40,959 nt of DNA from Oscillospiraceae bacterium (GCA_900768705.1 CAAGEB010000046.1:1-40959), one strand, 5' to 3'; positions 23,251-31,539 are shown, counted from the stretch's first letter. Numbers and translations are program-made. The notes: a model not told the origin generated them from the letters alone.

Positions 23251-23901
23251 ATGAAGAAGATTATTTCTTTGGGTATTGCTTCTGCAGTACTCGCACTTAC
23301 TGCTGTTGCTGCTTTCGCTGAAGAAGCTCCCGCTGAGACTGATAAGGTTGGTCTGGCTGTTGTAGCTCCTGACGCTGTTGTTGCAGGTGAGGAAGTTGTT
23401 TACACAGTAGTTACTACTACCGAGGCTGATTCTGCTCAGTTTACTGTTGTTGCTGAGGGTCTTGAGCTGACATCTATCGCAGATGGCGATGTTGAGCTCA
23501 CTCACAGCACAGACGGTACTTCTGTAAACTTTGCAGTTGCTAACCCTCTTCCCGCTGATACAACTATCGCAGTTCTTACTTTCACTGTAACAGGTGATGT
23601 TGATTCCAACGCAGTTGTTACTCTGACAACTCCTTACAGCTATGTAGATGTATCCGCTGCTACAGCTACCAACACTATCGTTGAGGCTGCTGGCGAAGAG
23701 CCCGGCGAAGAGCCCGGCGAAGAGCCCGGCGAAGAGCCCGGTGAAGAGCCCGGCGAAGAGCCCGGTGAAGAGCCCGGCGATGAGCCCACTGACGGCGGCA
23801 ACACCGGCGACGCTGAGAACCCCGGCACAGGCGTTGCTCTGGCAGTAGTTCCTGTAGCTCTGGCTGCAGCTGCTGTTGTAGTTGCTAAGAAGAGAAAGTA
23901 A
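23251..23901 (+). CDS. Wall-anchored cohesin-like protein with GEEP repeat stalk
   Basis: A protein of 216 residues. A signal peptide (1-24, ending AFAEE) precedes one beta-sandwich-like domain (~30-140) with a cohesin-style pattern (VVAGEEVVYTV, SAQFTVVAEGLELTSI, and TIAVLTFTVTG). It is short for a cohesin (about 110 against 140 residues), so that call is tentative. Residues 148-179 are eight GEEP units forming a spacer. The end has NPGTG (190-194), a hydrophobic stretch and KKRK, the layout of a sortase-anchored wall protein, although NPGTG departs from LPXTG. GGAGG lies 7 bases before ATG 23251. Codons are strongly GCT/GTT biased. It resembles in plan the small anchored cohesin ScaE of Ruminococcus flavefaciens and may hold the dockerin protein. 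Confidence 0.8.
   Translation: MKKIISLGIASAVLALTAVAAFAEEAPAETDKVGLAVVAPDAVVAGEEVVYTVVTTTEADSAQFTVVAEGLELTSIADGDVELTHSTDGTSVNFAVANPLPADTTIAVLTFTVTGDVDSNAVVTLTTPYSYVDVSAATATNTIVEAAGEEPGEEPGEEPGEEPGEEPGEEPGEEPGDEPTDGGNTGDAENPGTGVALAVVPVALAAAAVVVAKKRK
23692..23787 (+). repeat. 12-bp tandem repeat encoding GEEP
   Basis: Eight in-frame copies of a GGCGAAGAGCCC unit (the last GATGAG) are almost identical in DNA, with only GGC/GGT changes. Such arrays readily change length by slippage. Confidence 0.95.
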
Positions 23902-23938
23902 TTTCCTTTCGAGGCAATGATCTGAATTAAATCAGATG

Positions 23939-23969
23939 TCCCCCCGCTCTGTTGAGCGGGGGGATTTTT
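23939..23969 (+). terminator. Strong intrinsic terminator after the cohesin-like gene
   Basis: An 11-bp stem TCCCCCCGCTC with GAGCGGGGGGA encloses a TGTT loop and is followed by TTTTT. The following stretch to 24185 holds no gene I can support. Confidence 0.92.
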
Positions 23970-24185
23970 GCGTACAGGTAAATTTTTCAAGCTGATACAG
24001 CCCGTCAGAAGCCGATTATGGAGCGTTAACAACAAGGCGATAGGGGAATATGCCGGATTGTTTCGGCGGCTCTGCGGCGATTTACGGGGCTGTTATGACT
24101 GTGCCGAAAGCGACAATTTTCTGTATGTCGGAAATCGGAGAAATGAATTGATAATTGGAGAATGATTAACATACCGATACAAGAA

Positions 24186-24212
24186 AACTGCGGAGGAAAA
24201 GCCTCCGCAGTT
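24186..24212 (-). terminator. Terminator of the GH5 gene
   Basis: An 11-bp perfect stem AACTGCGGAGG with CCTCCGCAGTT and a 5-base loop is followed on the minus strand by TTCTTG, 24 bases after the stop codon. Confidence 0.85.
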
Positions 24213-24235
24213 CGTGGTTATTATATCGGGTTCTG

Positions 24236-27200
24236 TCAGTCGGGATAGCAGCAGCATACGGAGTAAACCGTGATACTGCCGTTCTTTGCGCCTACATTGA
24301 TTCTGTCAAGCTTGCTGAAATCAGAACCAAATGCGCTTACCATATCCTTGTAGCTGAACTTTGCAGTGTAGTGACCGTTGCAGCTGCCGAACTCGTAAGC
24401 CTGAACCTTAGCCCAGTTTGCACCGCCGGACCAGCTCTGGAGAATAAGCTCGATTTCCTTCTCGGAACCGGAGTATTCTACATAGAAGTGGCTGTTGGAA
24501 GTGATCGAATCGGGACTAAAGCTGCCGCCGTTCTTGGTGGTGTTGATAAGTACTGCCTGACCCCAGTTTCCGCAGCTTGCATTGCCCCAGAAAGCAGATA
24601 CATAAGGATCGCTCTTGTCGCTGCCTCCGGAGGAGCTTGTTCCTCCTACATAGCTTGCGCTGTAAACGGAAATTCCGTATTCTGCTGCCGCCAGATGGAG
24701 CTTATCAAGCTTGCCGCTGAAATCGGAAGTGCCGAACGCCTTAACCATATCGCTGTAACTGAACTTGTCGTACTTGTGACCGTTTGCCCAGCCGCTCTCA
24801 TAGGGAGAAACTCTCGCCCAGTTTGCTGCACCGGACCAGCTCTGGAGAATTACCTCCATATTGCCGCCGCCTGCAGCGTATTCTACATAAATGTAACCGT
24901 CCTTCTTGATAATGGAAGGATCAAAGGTGCCGCCGTCCTTCTTTGCGGTAAGGGAAACTGCCTGACCCCATGAGCCGCAGGTTGCATTGCCGGTAAAGAA
25001 ATTAACGGTATCATCATCGCTGCTGCCTGTGGGAGCAATTACTTCGGTTTTGAGCTTTGTTCCGCAAACCGTACATTCGGTGTGCTTTGAACCGCTTTCA
25101 GTCGCAGTGGGCTGCTTGTCGATAATCCAGTCGCTTTCGGTGTGACCCTTTGCGGGGATAACCTCGGTGTAGGTGCTGTCGCAGCTGCTGCAGGTGTAGG
25201 TTCTTATGCCGCTCTCTGTGCAGGTTGCACTCTTTGTAACCTTTGAAGTGTAGGAATGAGTGTGTTTGATGGGGTCAACAATATCACGCTTTTCGGTCTC
25301 GCCGCATCTCTCGCACTTGTAAAGTGAATAGCCCTGAGCTGTTTCAGTGGGTTCTACCTTTTCTACGAACTCGAACTTATGACCGAGAGAAGGAATATCC
25401 TCGGTGTAGGTATCGCCGCAGTCGCATTTAAAGGTTTCGGTTCCCTTTTCTGTGCAGGTGGGCTGCTTTGTAACTGTGGAGGTATATTCGTGAACATGAC
25501 CGCCCTTGTTAACAGTAAGTGTGTATGCTTCGCTGTTTTCAGTGAAATTGAATACAAGAGTGTAGGTGCCGTTGCTGAGTGTGTTAAGGAACTTTTCGTT
25601 AAGCATTACCTGATTGCCGTTGGTGGAATAATCAACGCCTCCGGTAAGTGCTGTTCCGTTATAGGTAACGGATTTAAGGCTCTGACCGTTAAGAACCATA
25701 TCAACTCTTACGCCGGAATCGCCTGTGTAAGTGCCGCTGGTGGTGGAGAGGTAAGCCTTGACTATAACATCTGTGCCGTCGGTGTAGCCTACAATATTAT
25801 CGATGTAGTAAATGCCGGTTGTAGTGCTGCCGCCCTTGCCTGCGTACAGGGAGAACTGATTGAGCTTTGAGGAATCAAGTGTTCCTGCATCAGACTGCCA
25901 GCTGGGAGATACAAATTCGTCAAAAGGAATTTCAATGGTCTTGTTGCCGGTAAAGTCAACTGTTATTTCCTTTTCAAAATACTTGTCGTTGGCGTCTCTG
26001 AGCTGAAGAGTGAAGGAGTTTCCGGAGCCGTCGCCCTCAATGTCAATGGAAATGCCCTTGAAGGTACTCATATTTCTTGCAGCAATGGGATGATTAACGC
26101 CGCAGTAGCCGTTGGAGCCGCCTACATCATAGGTAAATGCAAGTGCTTTGCTGCCGTTTCTTGTTACAAGGCTTAATCCAACATCATTGCCGCCCTCGTT
26201 CTTGGAGTAAGCGTTCCAGAGAGCGTCGTCGCTGTCATAGCTTTCAAAGGTATCAAGCTCGTCAAGACCTGTTGTGTCGGAAACTGCAACGCTGAGAATG
26301 CTGTCCTCGCCCTCGTAGAAGTCAAACACTATTTCGTTTGCACCCTTGCTGAGAGTTTTAAGGAACGAAGCGTTGATGGTAACGGTATCGCCGTTTACGG
26401 TATAGTCGGTGTTTTCGGTGAGCTTATTGCCGTTGAAAACAAGACCTCTGAATTCGCTGGTCTTCTTGTCCATGGTAACAACCACATCGCTGCACACCTT
26501 GGGGTTGATGTCAATAGAAACATCGGTGGGAGATATGGTGGGTTTCGGCAGCTGGCTGTCGGTTGCGGTAACGGTGAATTTCGGAGAGTTACCTGCGGTC
26601 ATGAGAATCTTTGCTTCGTATTTTGTAAGCTCCTGATTCTTGAGGAAAGAATTTTTCAGCGTGACAACATTGCCGCTGACGGTATAATCGGAGCTTGAAA
26701 GCTTGTTACCGTTGAACTCTACGCCGCTTATTGAGCCTTCCTTTACGGTAACATTTACGGTAACATCTTTTCCTGCGGATCTATCATAAATGTAGTCGGA
26801 TTTTTCGGTGGAGTTCTTGTTGTTCTTGGCAACCATTTTCTCGGTTGTCTCAATGATAAGATTTCTGGTGGAATCAGTTACAGTTCCCACAGGACCGTAC
26901 ACGGTGTAGCTGTCGTAATCGGGATAAAGGGATCCATCGTCCAGATAGGAAGCAATCATCCAGTAGTTGAAGCCCTGATACTCAATGCCCTCAAAGGTTT
27001 CGCCGGTAACAATATCCATCCATTTCTGATAAGTTGCGTCACGCTTTGACTTATCGGTAAGACCGAATTCCTCGAAAATAACAGGCTTGTCAAGAGCACT
27101 TGTGGTTTCCGCATGACGCTTGATCCATTCGGTGTCGTCCTCGCCGTCAGTTCCGAACTTAAAGCCCCACTGATCAACATACATGTGGGGGGTGCCGAAA

Positions 27201-28168
27201 TCAACGGTCTTTATGGTCATGTTCTTTTCGAAGTCCACGCCGTAATAACCGGAGAATGCGCCTGAGTTAAGTCCCTGACTCTGTGCGCCCTGATAGCCCA
27301 TATTATAGAAGCCCTCATCACCTATGGAAACCATGTGATCGGGATCTATGGACTTGACATATTCGCTCATTTCCTTTGCCCAGTTATAAAGAACATCGTC
27401 CTCGCAGAATTCATCAACCTTGCAGCGGGGTTCGTTGGCAAGCTCCCAAGCGAATACTCCGGAGGATTCCTTTAAGGTTTTTCCGGTGTAGTAGTTTTTG
27501 TGGTTCAGAAGAGTTTTTATGTAGTCCTTGTACCAACCCTTAATGGTTTCGTTGGTATAGAATTCGCAGCAATACTCTTCATCAACCTTGCCTGAGGAAA
27601 CTGACTGACCCTGGGACATCTGATACCACTTGTAGTACTGACCCATACCGCCAAATGCTTCCCAATAGTTGGTAAAGGTGATAATGAGCTTCATATCATG
27701 CTCTTCAGCTTCCTTGATAACATAGTCAAGGCGGCGAAGACCGTCGGCACCTTCATTTACAACAGGCTTGCCTGCGGCGTCATCCCAGTACTGGAAGTAA
27801 ATGCCGTCCTTCTGACCGTCTCCGTCGTTGTTACCCTCAAATACGGGATAACCCTTGGAATCTGTTGTACCTGTTTTTCTTCCGACATCAATATTGCCCC
27901 AAACTCTGATAACGCTCAGACCCATTTCTTTTGCGTCGTCAAATACATTTTTGACTTCGCTGTCCGACTTGTAGGTCAGATAATAGCAGTTGGTACCGCC
28001 GTAGTAATAAGGGCTTCCGTCACACTTAAAAATGCCGTCATCTGCATAGACAAAGCCTTCCGGAATTGACTGCGCCGAGGTTACGCGGTTAACCAGCGGA
28101 ATAGATGCGCCGACCATTACGACTGCAACTGCTCCGGAGATAAACCGTTTAAAAATTGTTGCTCCCAC
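24236..28168 (-). CDS. Secreted multimodular GH5 mannanase/glucanase
   Basis: A protein of 1310 residues, starting at GTG with AAGGAGG 7 bases upstream. A signal peptide (~1-33) leads to a GH5 catalytic domain (~35-450), closest by motifs to beta-mannanases (GH5_7). The acid/base is E246 in WELANEPRC and the nucleophile E367 in VIFEEFGL. Then follow two X2 Ig-like modules (~459-540, ~543-632), a CBM11-like beta-sandwich (~636-797), a third X2 (~800-889), a Cys/His-rich region with three zinc-ribbon-like repeats (~890-1047), and two related ~120-residue C-terminal modules (~1056-1176, ~1187-1308; SWGQAV and ILQSWSG) like CBM80. There is no dockerin or wall anchor. It should cut mannan or related glucans outside the cell. 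Confidence 0.92.
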   Translation of the reverse strand: MGATIFKRFISGAVAVVMVGASIPLVNRVTSAQSIPEGFVYADDGIFKCDGSPYYYGGTNCYYLTYKSDSEVKNVFDDAKEMGLSVIRVWGNIDVGRKTGTTDSKGYPVFEGNNDGDGQKDGIYFQYWDDAAGKPVVNEGADGLRRLDYVIKEAEEHDMKLIITFTNYWEAFGGMGQYYKWYQMSQGQSVSSGKVDEEYCCEFYTNETIKGWYKDYIKTLLNHKNYYTGKTLKESSGVFAWELANEPRCKVDEFCEDDVLYNWAKEMSEYVKSIDPDHMVSIGDEGFYNMGYQGAQSQGLNSGAFSGYYGVDFEKNMTIKTVDFGTPHMYVDQWGFKFGTDGEDDTEWIKRHAETTSALDKPVIFEEFGLTDKSKRDATYQKWMDIVTGETFEGIEYQGFNYWMIASYLDDGSLYPDYDSYTVYGPVGTVTDSTRNLIIETTEKMVAKNNKNSTEKSDYIYDRSAGKDVTVNVTVKEGSISGVEFNGNKLSSSDYTVSGNVVTLKNSFLKNQELTKYEAKILMTAGNSPKFTVTATDSQLPKPTISPTDVSIDINPKVCSDVVVTMDKKTSEFRGLVFNGNKLTENTDYTVNGDTVTINASFLKTLSKGANEIVFDFYEGEDSILSVAVSDTTGLDELDTFESYDSDDALWNAYSKNEGGNDVGLSLVTRNGSKALAFTYDVGGSNGYCGVNHPIAARNMSTFKGISIDIEGDGSGNSFTLQLRDANDKYFEKEITVDFTGNKTIEIPFDEFVSPSWQSDAGTLDSSKLNQFSLYAGKGGSTTTGIYYIDNIVGYTDGTDVIVKAYLSTTSGTYTGDSGVRVDMVLNGQSLKSVTYNGTALTGGVDYSTNGNQVMLNEKFLNTLSNGTYTLVFNFTENSEAYTLTVNKGGHVHEYTSTVTKQPTCTEKGTETFKCDCGDTYTEDIPSLGHKFEFVEKVEPTETAQGYSLYKCERCGETEKRDIVDPIKHTHSYTSKVTKSATCTESGIRTYTCSSCDSTYTEVIPAKGHTESDWIIDKQPTATESGSKHTECTVCGTKLKTEVIAPTGSSDDDTVNFFTGNATCGSWGQAVSLTAKKDGGTFDPSIIKKDGYIYVEYAAGGGNMEVILQSWSGAANWARVSPYESGWANGHKYDKFSYSDMVKAFGTSDFSGKLDKLHLAAAEYGISVYSASYVGGTSSSGGSDKSDPYVSAFWGNASCGNWGQAVLINTTKNGGSFSPDSITSNSHFYVEYSGSEKEIELILQSWSGGANWAKVQAYEFGSCNGHYTAKFSYKDMVSAFGSDFSKLDRINVGAKNGSITVYSVCCCYPD

Positions 28169-28212
28169 CGATTTTCCTCCTTACAAAATACAATAACTTA
28201 AAGTAATCATTT

Positions 28213-28236
28213 ACAGTTAAGTTTATATTTAACTGT
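28213..28236 (-). promoter_or_regulatory. Palindromic operator candidate of the GH5 gene
   Basis: The perfect inverted repeat ACAGTTAA-N8-TTAACTGT lies just after the -10 and covers the expected transcript start. This is a classic site for a dimeric repressor. The regulator is not in the window. Confidence 0.65.
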
Positions 28237-28242
28237 GAACTC

Positions 28243-28271
28243 ATATTACCATAACTTTCATTTTAAGTCAA
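28243..28271 (-). promoter_or_regulatory. Promoter of the GH5 gene
   Basis: On the minus strand TTGACT (28266-28271) and TAATAT (28243-28248) are 17 bases apart. Confidence 0.75.
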
Positions 28272-28686
28272 TAGACTTTTTGAAAATTATGTAATCGTTT
28301 TCGCGTTTTCTCCGAATGTAACAATTATTGGCTATTTGTTTTGTGACATATTGCCATATACTTTTCTATATATTAAAAAGATTGGGTAAAATGTAATATA
28401 TTTTACTTAAACCATTAAGTAAAAATATTGCAAGATTTAAGTTATCAATGCGCCGGAACAGGGTAAAATTTATAAGCTTTTATCGGTTGGCTAACAAAGC
28501 AATTTCGAGCAGTACAATTCTTTATTTCTTAATCCGTGCTTTTAATAATCAATTTTTGCGCTTGCTTCGTCAAAAACAATTCTATCCGCATTTTGGCAGC
28601 ATATTATACTTTTCGCAAATTTCTGAAATTATTACTGTTCCCCCGGACATCGGAAAGGAAATTTTCTCTTATTTTTAATCGGACTA
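28272..28686. other. AT-rich intergenic region with a second palindrome
   Basis: No gene is supported in this divergent gap. The perfect inverted repeat TTTTACTTAA-N4-TTAAGTAAAA (28401-28424), with further A/T pairs outside, lies about 130 bases upstream of the GH5 -35. It shares the TTAA core with the operator candidate at 28213-28236. The rest is AT-rich with no recognised element. Confidence 0.5.
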
Positions 28687-28715
28687 TTGACAAAAAACAA
28701 AAAATCTGATATAAT
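28687..28715 (+). promoter_or_regulatory. Promoter of the small protein-rnhA-queH operon
   Basis: TTGACA (28687-28692) and TATAAT (28710-28715) are 17 bases apart. Confidence 0.88.
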
Positions 28716-28765
28716 GAGGATAGAAACTTTGGCTATTTTGCTGACAAGAAATGGAGGAGAACACT

Positions 28766-29011
28766 ATGAAATGCTGTGAAACCGAGAAGAAATGCCCTTT
28801 CTGCAAGCTTTTCAATAAGGATAACTGTAAGTGCTTCCTTGGAAAGCTGCGCAAGAAGCCCGGCGAGGATGAGGCTGAGCCTGTTGAGGAGCTTGGCAAC
28901 AGCGGAATCTGCTCCCTTTGCGCAATTGTAGGTGCAGTTGTACTGCTGGGAACTGCGGCTTTCTTTATTTTCAAAGGCGTTCTGAAGTGTGTTAAGGATA
29001 ATAATTGCTGA
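28766..29011 (+). CDS. Small Cys-rich single-pass membrane protein
   Basis: An 81-residue protein starting at ATG 28766 with GGAGG 8-9 bases upstream. I do not recognise a family. The first ~24 residues hold seven cysteines (MKCCETEKKCPFCK, then DNCKCF), including a CPFC pair that could bind metal. An acidic middle leads to a hydrophobic segment (~50-70, CAIVGAVVLLGTAAFFIF) and a short tail with two more cysteines. It has a strong sigma-A promoter. Its stop overlaps the rnhA start by one base, so rnhA translation depends on it. Cytoplasmic or outside placement of the Cys-rich end is not clear. Confidence 0.75.
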   Translation: MKCCETEKKCPFCKLFNKDNCKCFLGKLRKKPGEDEAEPVEELGNSGICSLCAIVGAVVLLGTAAFFIFKGVLKCVKDNNC

Positions 29012-29448
29012 TGAAGCTTGTTGAAATTTTCTCTGACGGTGCCTGCAGCGGAAATCCGGGTCCGGGCGGCTTCGGGGCAATTCTTCGCTGCGACGGCAGG
29101 GAAAAGGAAATCAGCGGCGGCGACGCTCATACAACCAATAACCGTATGGAGCTTCTGGGGGTTATTTCAGCCCTGGAAGCTCTGAAATTTCCCTGCCGTG
29201 TAATTATCACCACCGACAGCAAGTATGTGGTGGACGGAATTTCCAAGGGTTGGGCGGCAGGCTGGCGAAAGAGGGGCTGGAAAAAAAGCGACGGCAAACC
29301 CGCCCTTAATCCCGATTTATGGGAAAAGCTGCTGAAGCTTCTGGAGGTTCATCAGGCGGAATTTCGCTGGATTAAGGGGCATGCAGGTCATCCTGAAAAC
29401 GAACGCTGCGACCGTTTAGCTGTGGAACAGAGGGATAAATTCAAGTGA
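29011..29448 (+). CDS. rnhA: Ribonuclease HI
   Basis: This 145-residue enzyme cuts the RNA strand of RNA-DNA hybrids. All four acidic catalytic residues are visible in context: the Asp of FSDGACSGNPGPGG, the Glu of NNRMELLGVI, the Asp of TTDSKYVVDGI, and the Asp of NERCDRLA, with the His of KGHAGHPEN before it. The basic WRKRGWKKSDGK segment is the substrate-handle region. The ATG at 29011 overlaps the stop of the preceding gene by one base and lacks a good ribosome site, so translation is coupled. Its stop likewise overlaps the queH start. Confidence 0.96.
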   Translation: MKLVEIFSDGACSGNPGPGGFGAILRCDGREKEISGGDAHTTNNRMELLGVISALEALKFPCRVIITTDSKYVVDGISKGWAAGWRKRGWKKSDGKPALNPDLWEKLLKLLEVHQAEFRWIKGHAGHPENERCDRLAVEQRDKFK

Positions 29449-30050
29449 TGGAACAGAATGTGAATTATCAGCGGGAGCTTGATAAGGTAATTGGCGGGCT
29501 GAACGGCACGCCAAAGCTGCTTATGCACTGCTGCTGTGCGCCCTGTTCAAGCTATTGCCTTGAGTATCTGTCGCAGTTTTTTCGGATAACATTGCTTTTT
29601 TACAATCCGAATATCTATCCCGACGAGGAATTCTTCAAGCGTGCGGAGGAGGTCAGGAGGCTTGTAAAGGAACTGCCCTGCCATAATCCCGTAAATCTTG
29701 TGGTTGATAATTACGATCCTCGGGAATTCTTCGGCGCAGTAAAAGGGCTTGAAAACGAACACGAAGGCGGAAAACGCTGTGGCGTGTGCTACAGGCTGCG
29801 GTTGGAGAGGGCGGCGAAATATGCCGCCGAAAACGGGTTTGATTATTTCTGCTCCACCCTTTCGATAAGTCCGCATAAAAATGCCCGCAGGCTGAACGAA
29901 ATCGGCGAAGAGCTGGCGGGCATATATTCGGTTAAGCATTTGCCGAACGATTTCAAGAAAAAAGGCGGCTATAAGCGTTCGATTGAGCTTTCCGCAGAAT
30001 ATTGCCTTTATCGGCAGAATTACTGCGGCTGCGTGTTCAGTCGGCGGTGA
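29448..30050 (+). CDS. queH: Epoxyqueuosine reductase QueH
   Basis: This 200-residue enzyme performs the last step of queuosine synthesis, reducing epoxyqueuosine in tRNA with iron-sulfur chemistry; it is the non-cobalamin alternative to QueG. Family Cys motifs are all present: HCCCAPCSSYC near residue 29, CGVCYRLRLERAA, the CSTLSISPHKN segment, and YCLYRQNYCGC near the end. ATG 29448 overlaps the rnhA stop (TGATG). The 3' end overlaps the convergent gene by 14 bases. No queuosine pathway partner is in the window. Confidence 0.93.
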   Translation: MEQNVNYQRELDKVIGGLNGTPKLLMHCCCAPCSSYCLEYLSQFFRITLLFYNPNIYPDEEFFKRAEEVRRLVKELPCHNPVNLVVDNYDPREFFGAVKGLENEHEGGKRCGVCYRLRLERAAKYAAENGFDYFCSTLSISPHKNARRLNEIGEELAGIYSVKHLPNDFKKKGGYKRSIELSAEYCLYRQNYCGCVFSRR

Positions 30051-30534
30051 GATTTTCACTTGCCATACGGATTGCGTAGAAAGTACGGAAAGTTTCCGGT
30101 TGGTTATTTATTGTGCTTTTCATTGCAAGCAGGCGGCGTTTTCCGACTCGCCTGTCGAGAATTGCAAAAATTCTAACAAGGAGATTTTCGCTTTCGAGAC
30201 TTTTCTCAATACTCTGGTTGTCAAATTCACGGAAAGCTTCGTAAATGCACCTTTGGTCGAAAATTCCAAGTTGAAGTGCGGTGTCGTCCATAAAAGCCAT
30301 CTCATGGTTTATTCGCTCTTCATATTTTTCGTCCCGGGGAAACTGATCAGCCTTAAACCACTGATTCCAGTAACACCCGCCGATTATCTGCTTATCATCA
30401 TAGTAAATTGCAGCCCTGCCTTCGTGGTCAGGGCTTTTGCTGTAGCTTACGGCATAATATGTAATATGTCCTCGAAGAGACTCTGCCAGATATTCGTGTT
30501 CCAGCTTATGACGAATAGCACTCCATTTCTTCAT
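30037..30534 (-). CDS. SF0329-like protein of unknown function
   Basis: A 165-residue protein starting MKKWSAIRHKLEHEYLAESLRGHITYYAVSY, followed by SKSPDHEGRAAIYYDD. This beginning and the W-rich middle fit the small SF0329 family, which has no known function. No signal peptide or membrane segment is seen, and it is rich in aromatic and charged residues. AAGGAG lies 5 bases before the ATG and overlaps the stop of the MoxR gene, so the two are co-transcribed and probably translationally coupled. It overlaps the convergent queH end by 14 bases. Confidence 0.7.
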   Translation of the reverse strand: MKKWSAIRHKLEHEYLAESLRGHITYYAVSYSKSPDHEGRAAIYYDDKQIIGGCYWNQWFKADQFPRDEKYEERINHEMAFMDDTALQLGIFDQRCIYEAFREFDNQSIEKSLESENLLVRIFAILDRRVGKRRLLAMKSTINNQPETFRTFYAIRMASENLTAD

Positions 30535-30543
30535 AAAAACTCC

Positions 30544-31458
30544 TTAGACCGGCACAACAGTTTCGGCAAGAATACGCTCAATAATCTGCTCTGTATTGAG
30601 ATAATCGCTCTGACCGGCGGCAAGAATTATACGGTGTGAAAGGACTGCCGAAGCCATTTCTTTAACATCATCGGGGGTTACATAGCCTCTGTTGTGCATT
30701 AGGGCGTTTGCCTGAGCGGCGCGGAAAAGAGCAATTGAAGCACGGGGAGAAGCACCTAGATTGATTTCCTTTTTGTTACGGGTTGCGCTTATAATCATCA
30801 GAATATAAGCCTTTACTTGCTCCGAAACAGAAATTCTGCCTGCAATTTCCCGAAGCTGAATTACATCATCAAGGGACATCACCGGAGAAACAGAAAGCTT
30901 GTGCGGCATTTTTTCCAGCATTGAAAGCTCGGCGGCTCTGTCGGGATAGCCTATGGAAATCCGCATCAGGAAACGGTCAAGCTGGGCTTCGGGCAGGTGA
31001 TAGGTGCCGTAGGTTTCAATGGGGTTCTGGGTTGCCAGCGTCATAAACGGGACGGGCAGCTTGTGAGTTATGCCGTCAACGGAAATCTGCAGCTCCTCCA
31101 TTGCTTCAAGAAGCGAGGACTGAACCTTTGGAGAGGTTCGGTTAATCTCGTCTGCAAGGAGAAAGTTGCACATTGCAGCACCGGGGCGATAGGAGGATTC
31201 CCCGGTTTTCTGGTCGATAACCGTGTATCCGATAACATCGGAGGGCATAAGGTCGGGTGTAAACTGAATTCTGCCAAAGCTTCCCGAAACGGATTTTGCG
31301 AGCGTTTCGGCAAGAAGAGTTTTGCCCACGCCGGGAACATCCTCAATAAGGATATGACCGCCTGCAATCATAGCGCAGACAACCTTCTCAATAACGGAGC
31401 GTTTTCCGAGTATAACATTTTCGATATTGCAGATAAGCTGTTCAATTTTTTCGTTCAT
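30544..31458 (-). CDS. MoxR-family AAA+ ATPase
   Basis: A protein of 304 residues, starting at ATG 31458 with AAAGGA 7 bases upstream. It has Walker A EDVPGVGKTLLAE, Walker B LLADEINRTSPKVQSSLLEAMEE, sensor MTLATQNPIETYGTYHLPEAQLDRFLMRI and the C-terminal lid with SPRASIALFRAAQ. MoxR proteins act as chaperones for metal insertion or complex assembly, usually with VWA or DUF58 partners. No such partner is adjacent here; only the SF0329-like gene follows, 9 bases on. The DUF58-associated transglutaminase type is found nearby (33657) but on the other strand and not in the operon. Confidence 0.93.
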   Translation of the reverse strand: MNEKIEQLICNIENVILGKRSVIEKVVCAMIAGGHILIEDVPGVGKTLLAETLAKSVSGSFGRIQFTPDLMPSDVIGYTVIDQKTGESSYRPGAAMCNFLLADEINRTSPKVQSSLLEAMEELQISVDGITHKLPVPFMTLATQNPIETYGTYHLPEAQLDRFLMRISIGYPDRAAELSMLEKMPHKLSVSPVMSLDDVIQLREIAGRISVSEQVKAYILMIISATRNKKEINLGASPRASIALFRAAQANALMHNRGYVTPDDVKEMASAVLSHRIILAAGQSDYLNTEQIIERILAETVVPV

Positions 31459-31513
31459 AGGATTTTCCTTTTCCCATAGTGTTCCGAAATTGTAATATTT
31501 TCGATAAACAAAA

Positions 31514-31539
31514 CGGCACGGCATATTTCAGCCGTGCCG
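31514..31539 (-). terminator. Terminator of the sugar-importer ATPase gene
   Basis: A 9-bp perfect stem CGGCACGGC/GCCGTGCCG with an 8-base loop is followed on the minus strand by TTTTG. Confidence 0.85.

Noticed and set aside
23692..23787. CRISPR-like array from regular 12-base spacing
   Set aside because: The repeats are contiguous without spacers and encode GEEP in frame; it is a coding minisatellite.
28448..28678. Open frame of 76 codons in the gap before the small Cys-rich gene
   Set aside because: No ribosome site or promoter; AT-rich sequence with codon use unlike the neighbours.
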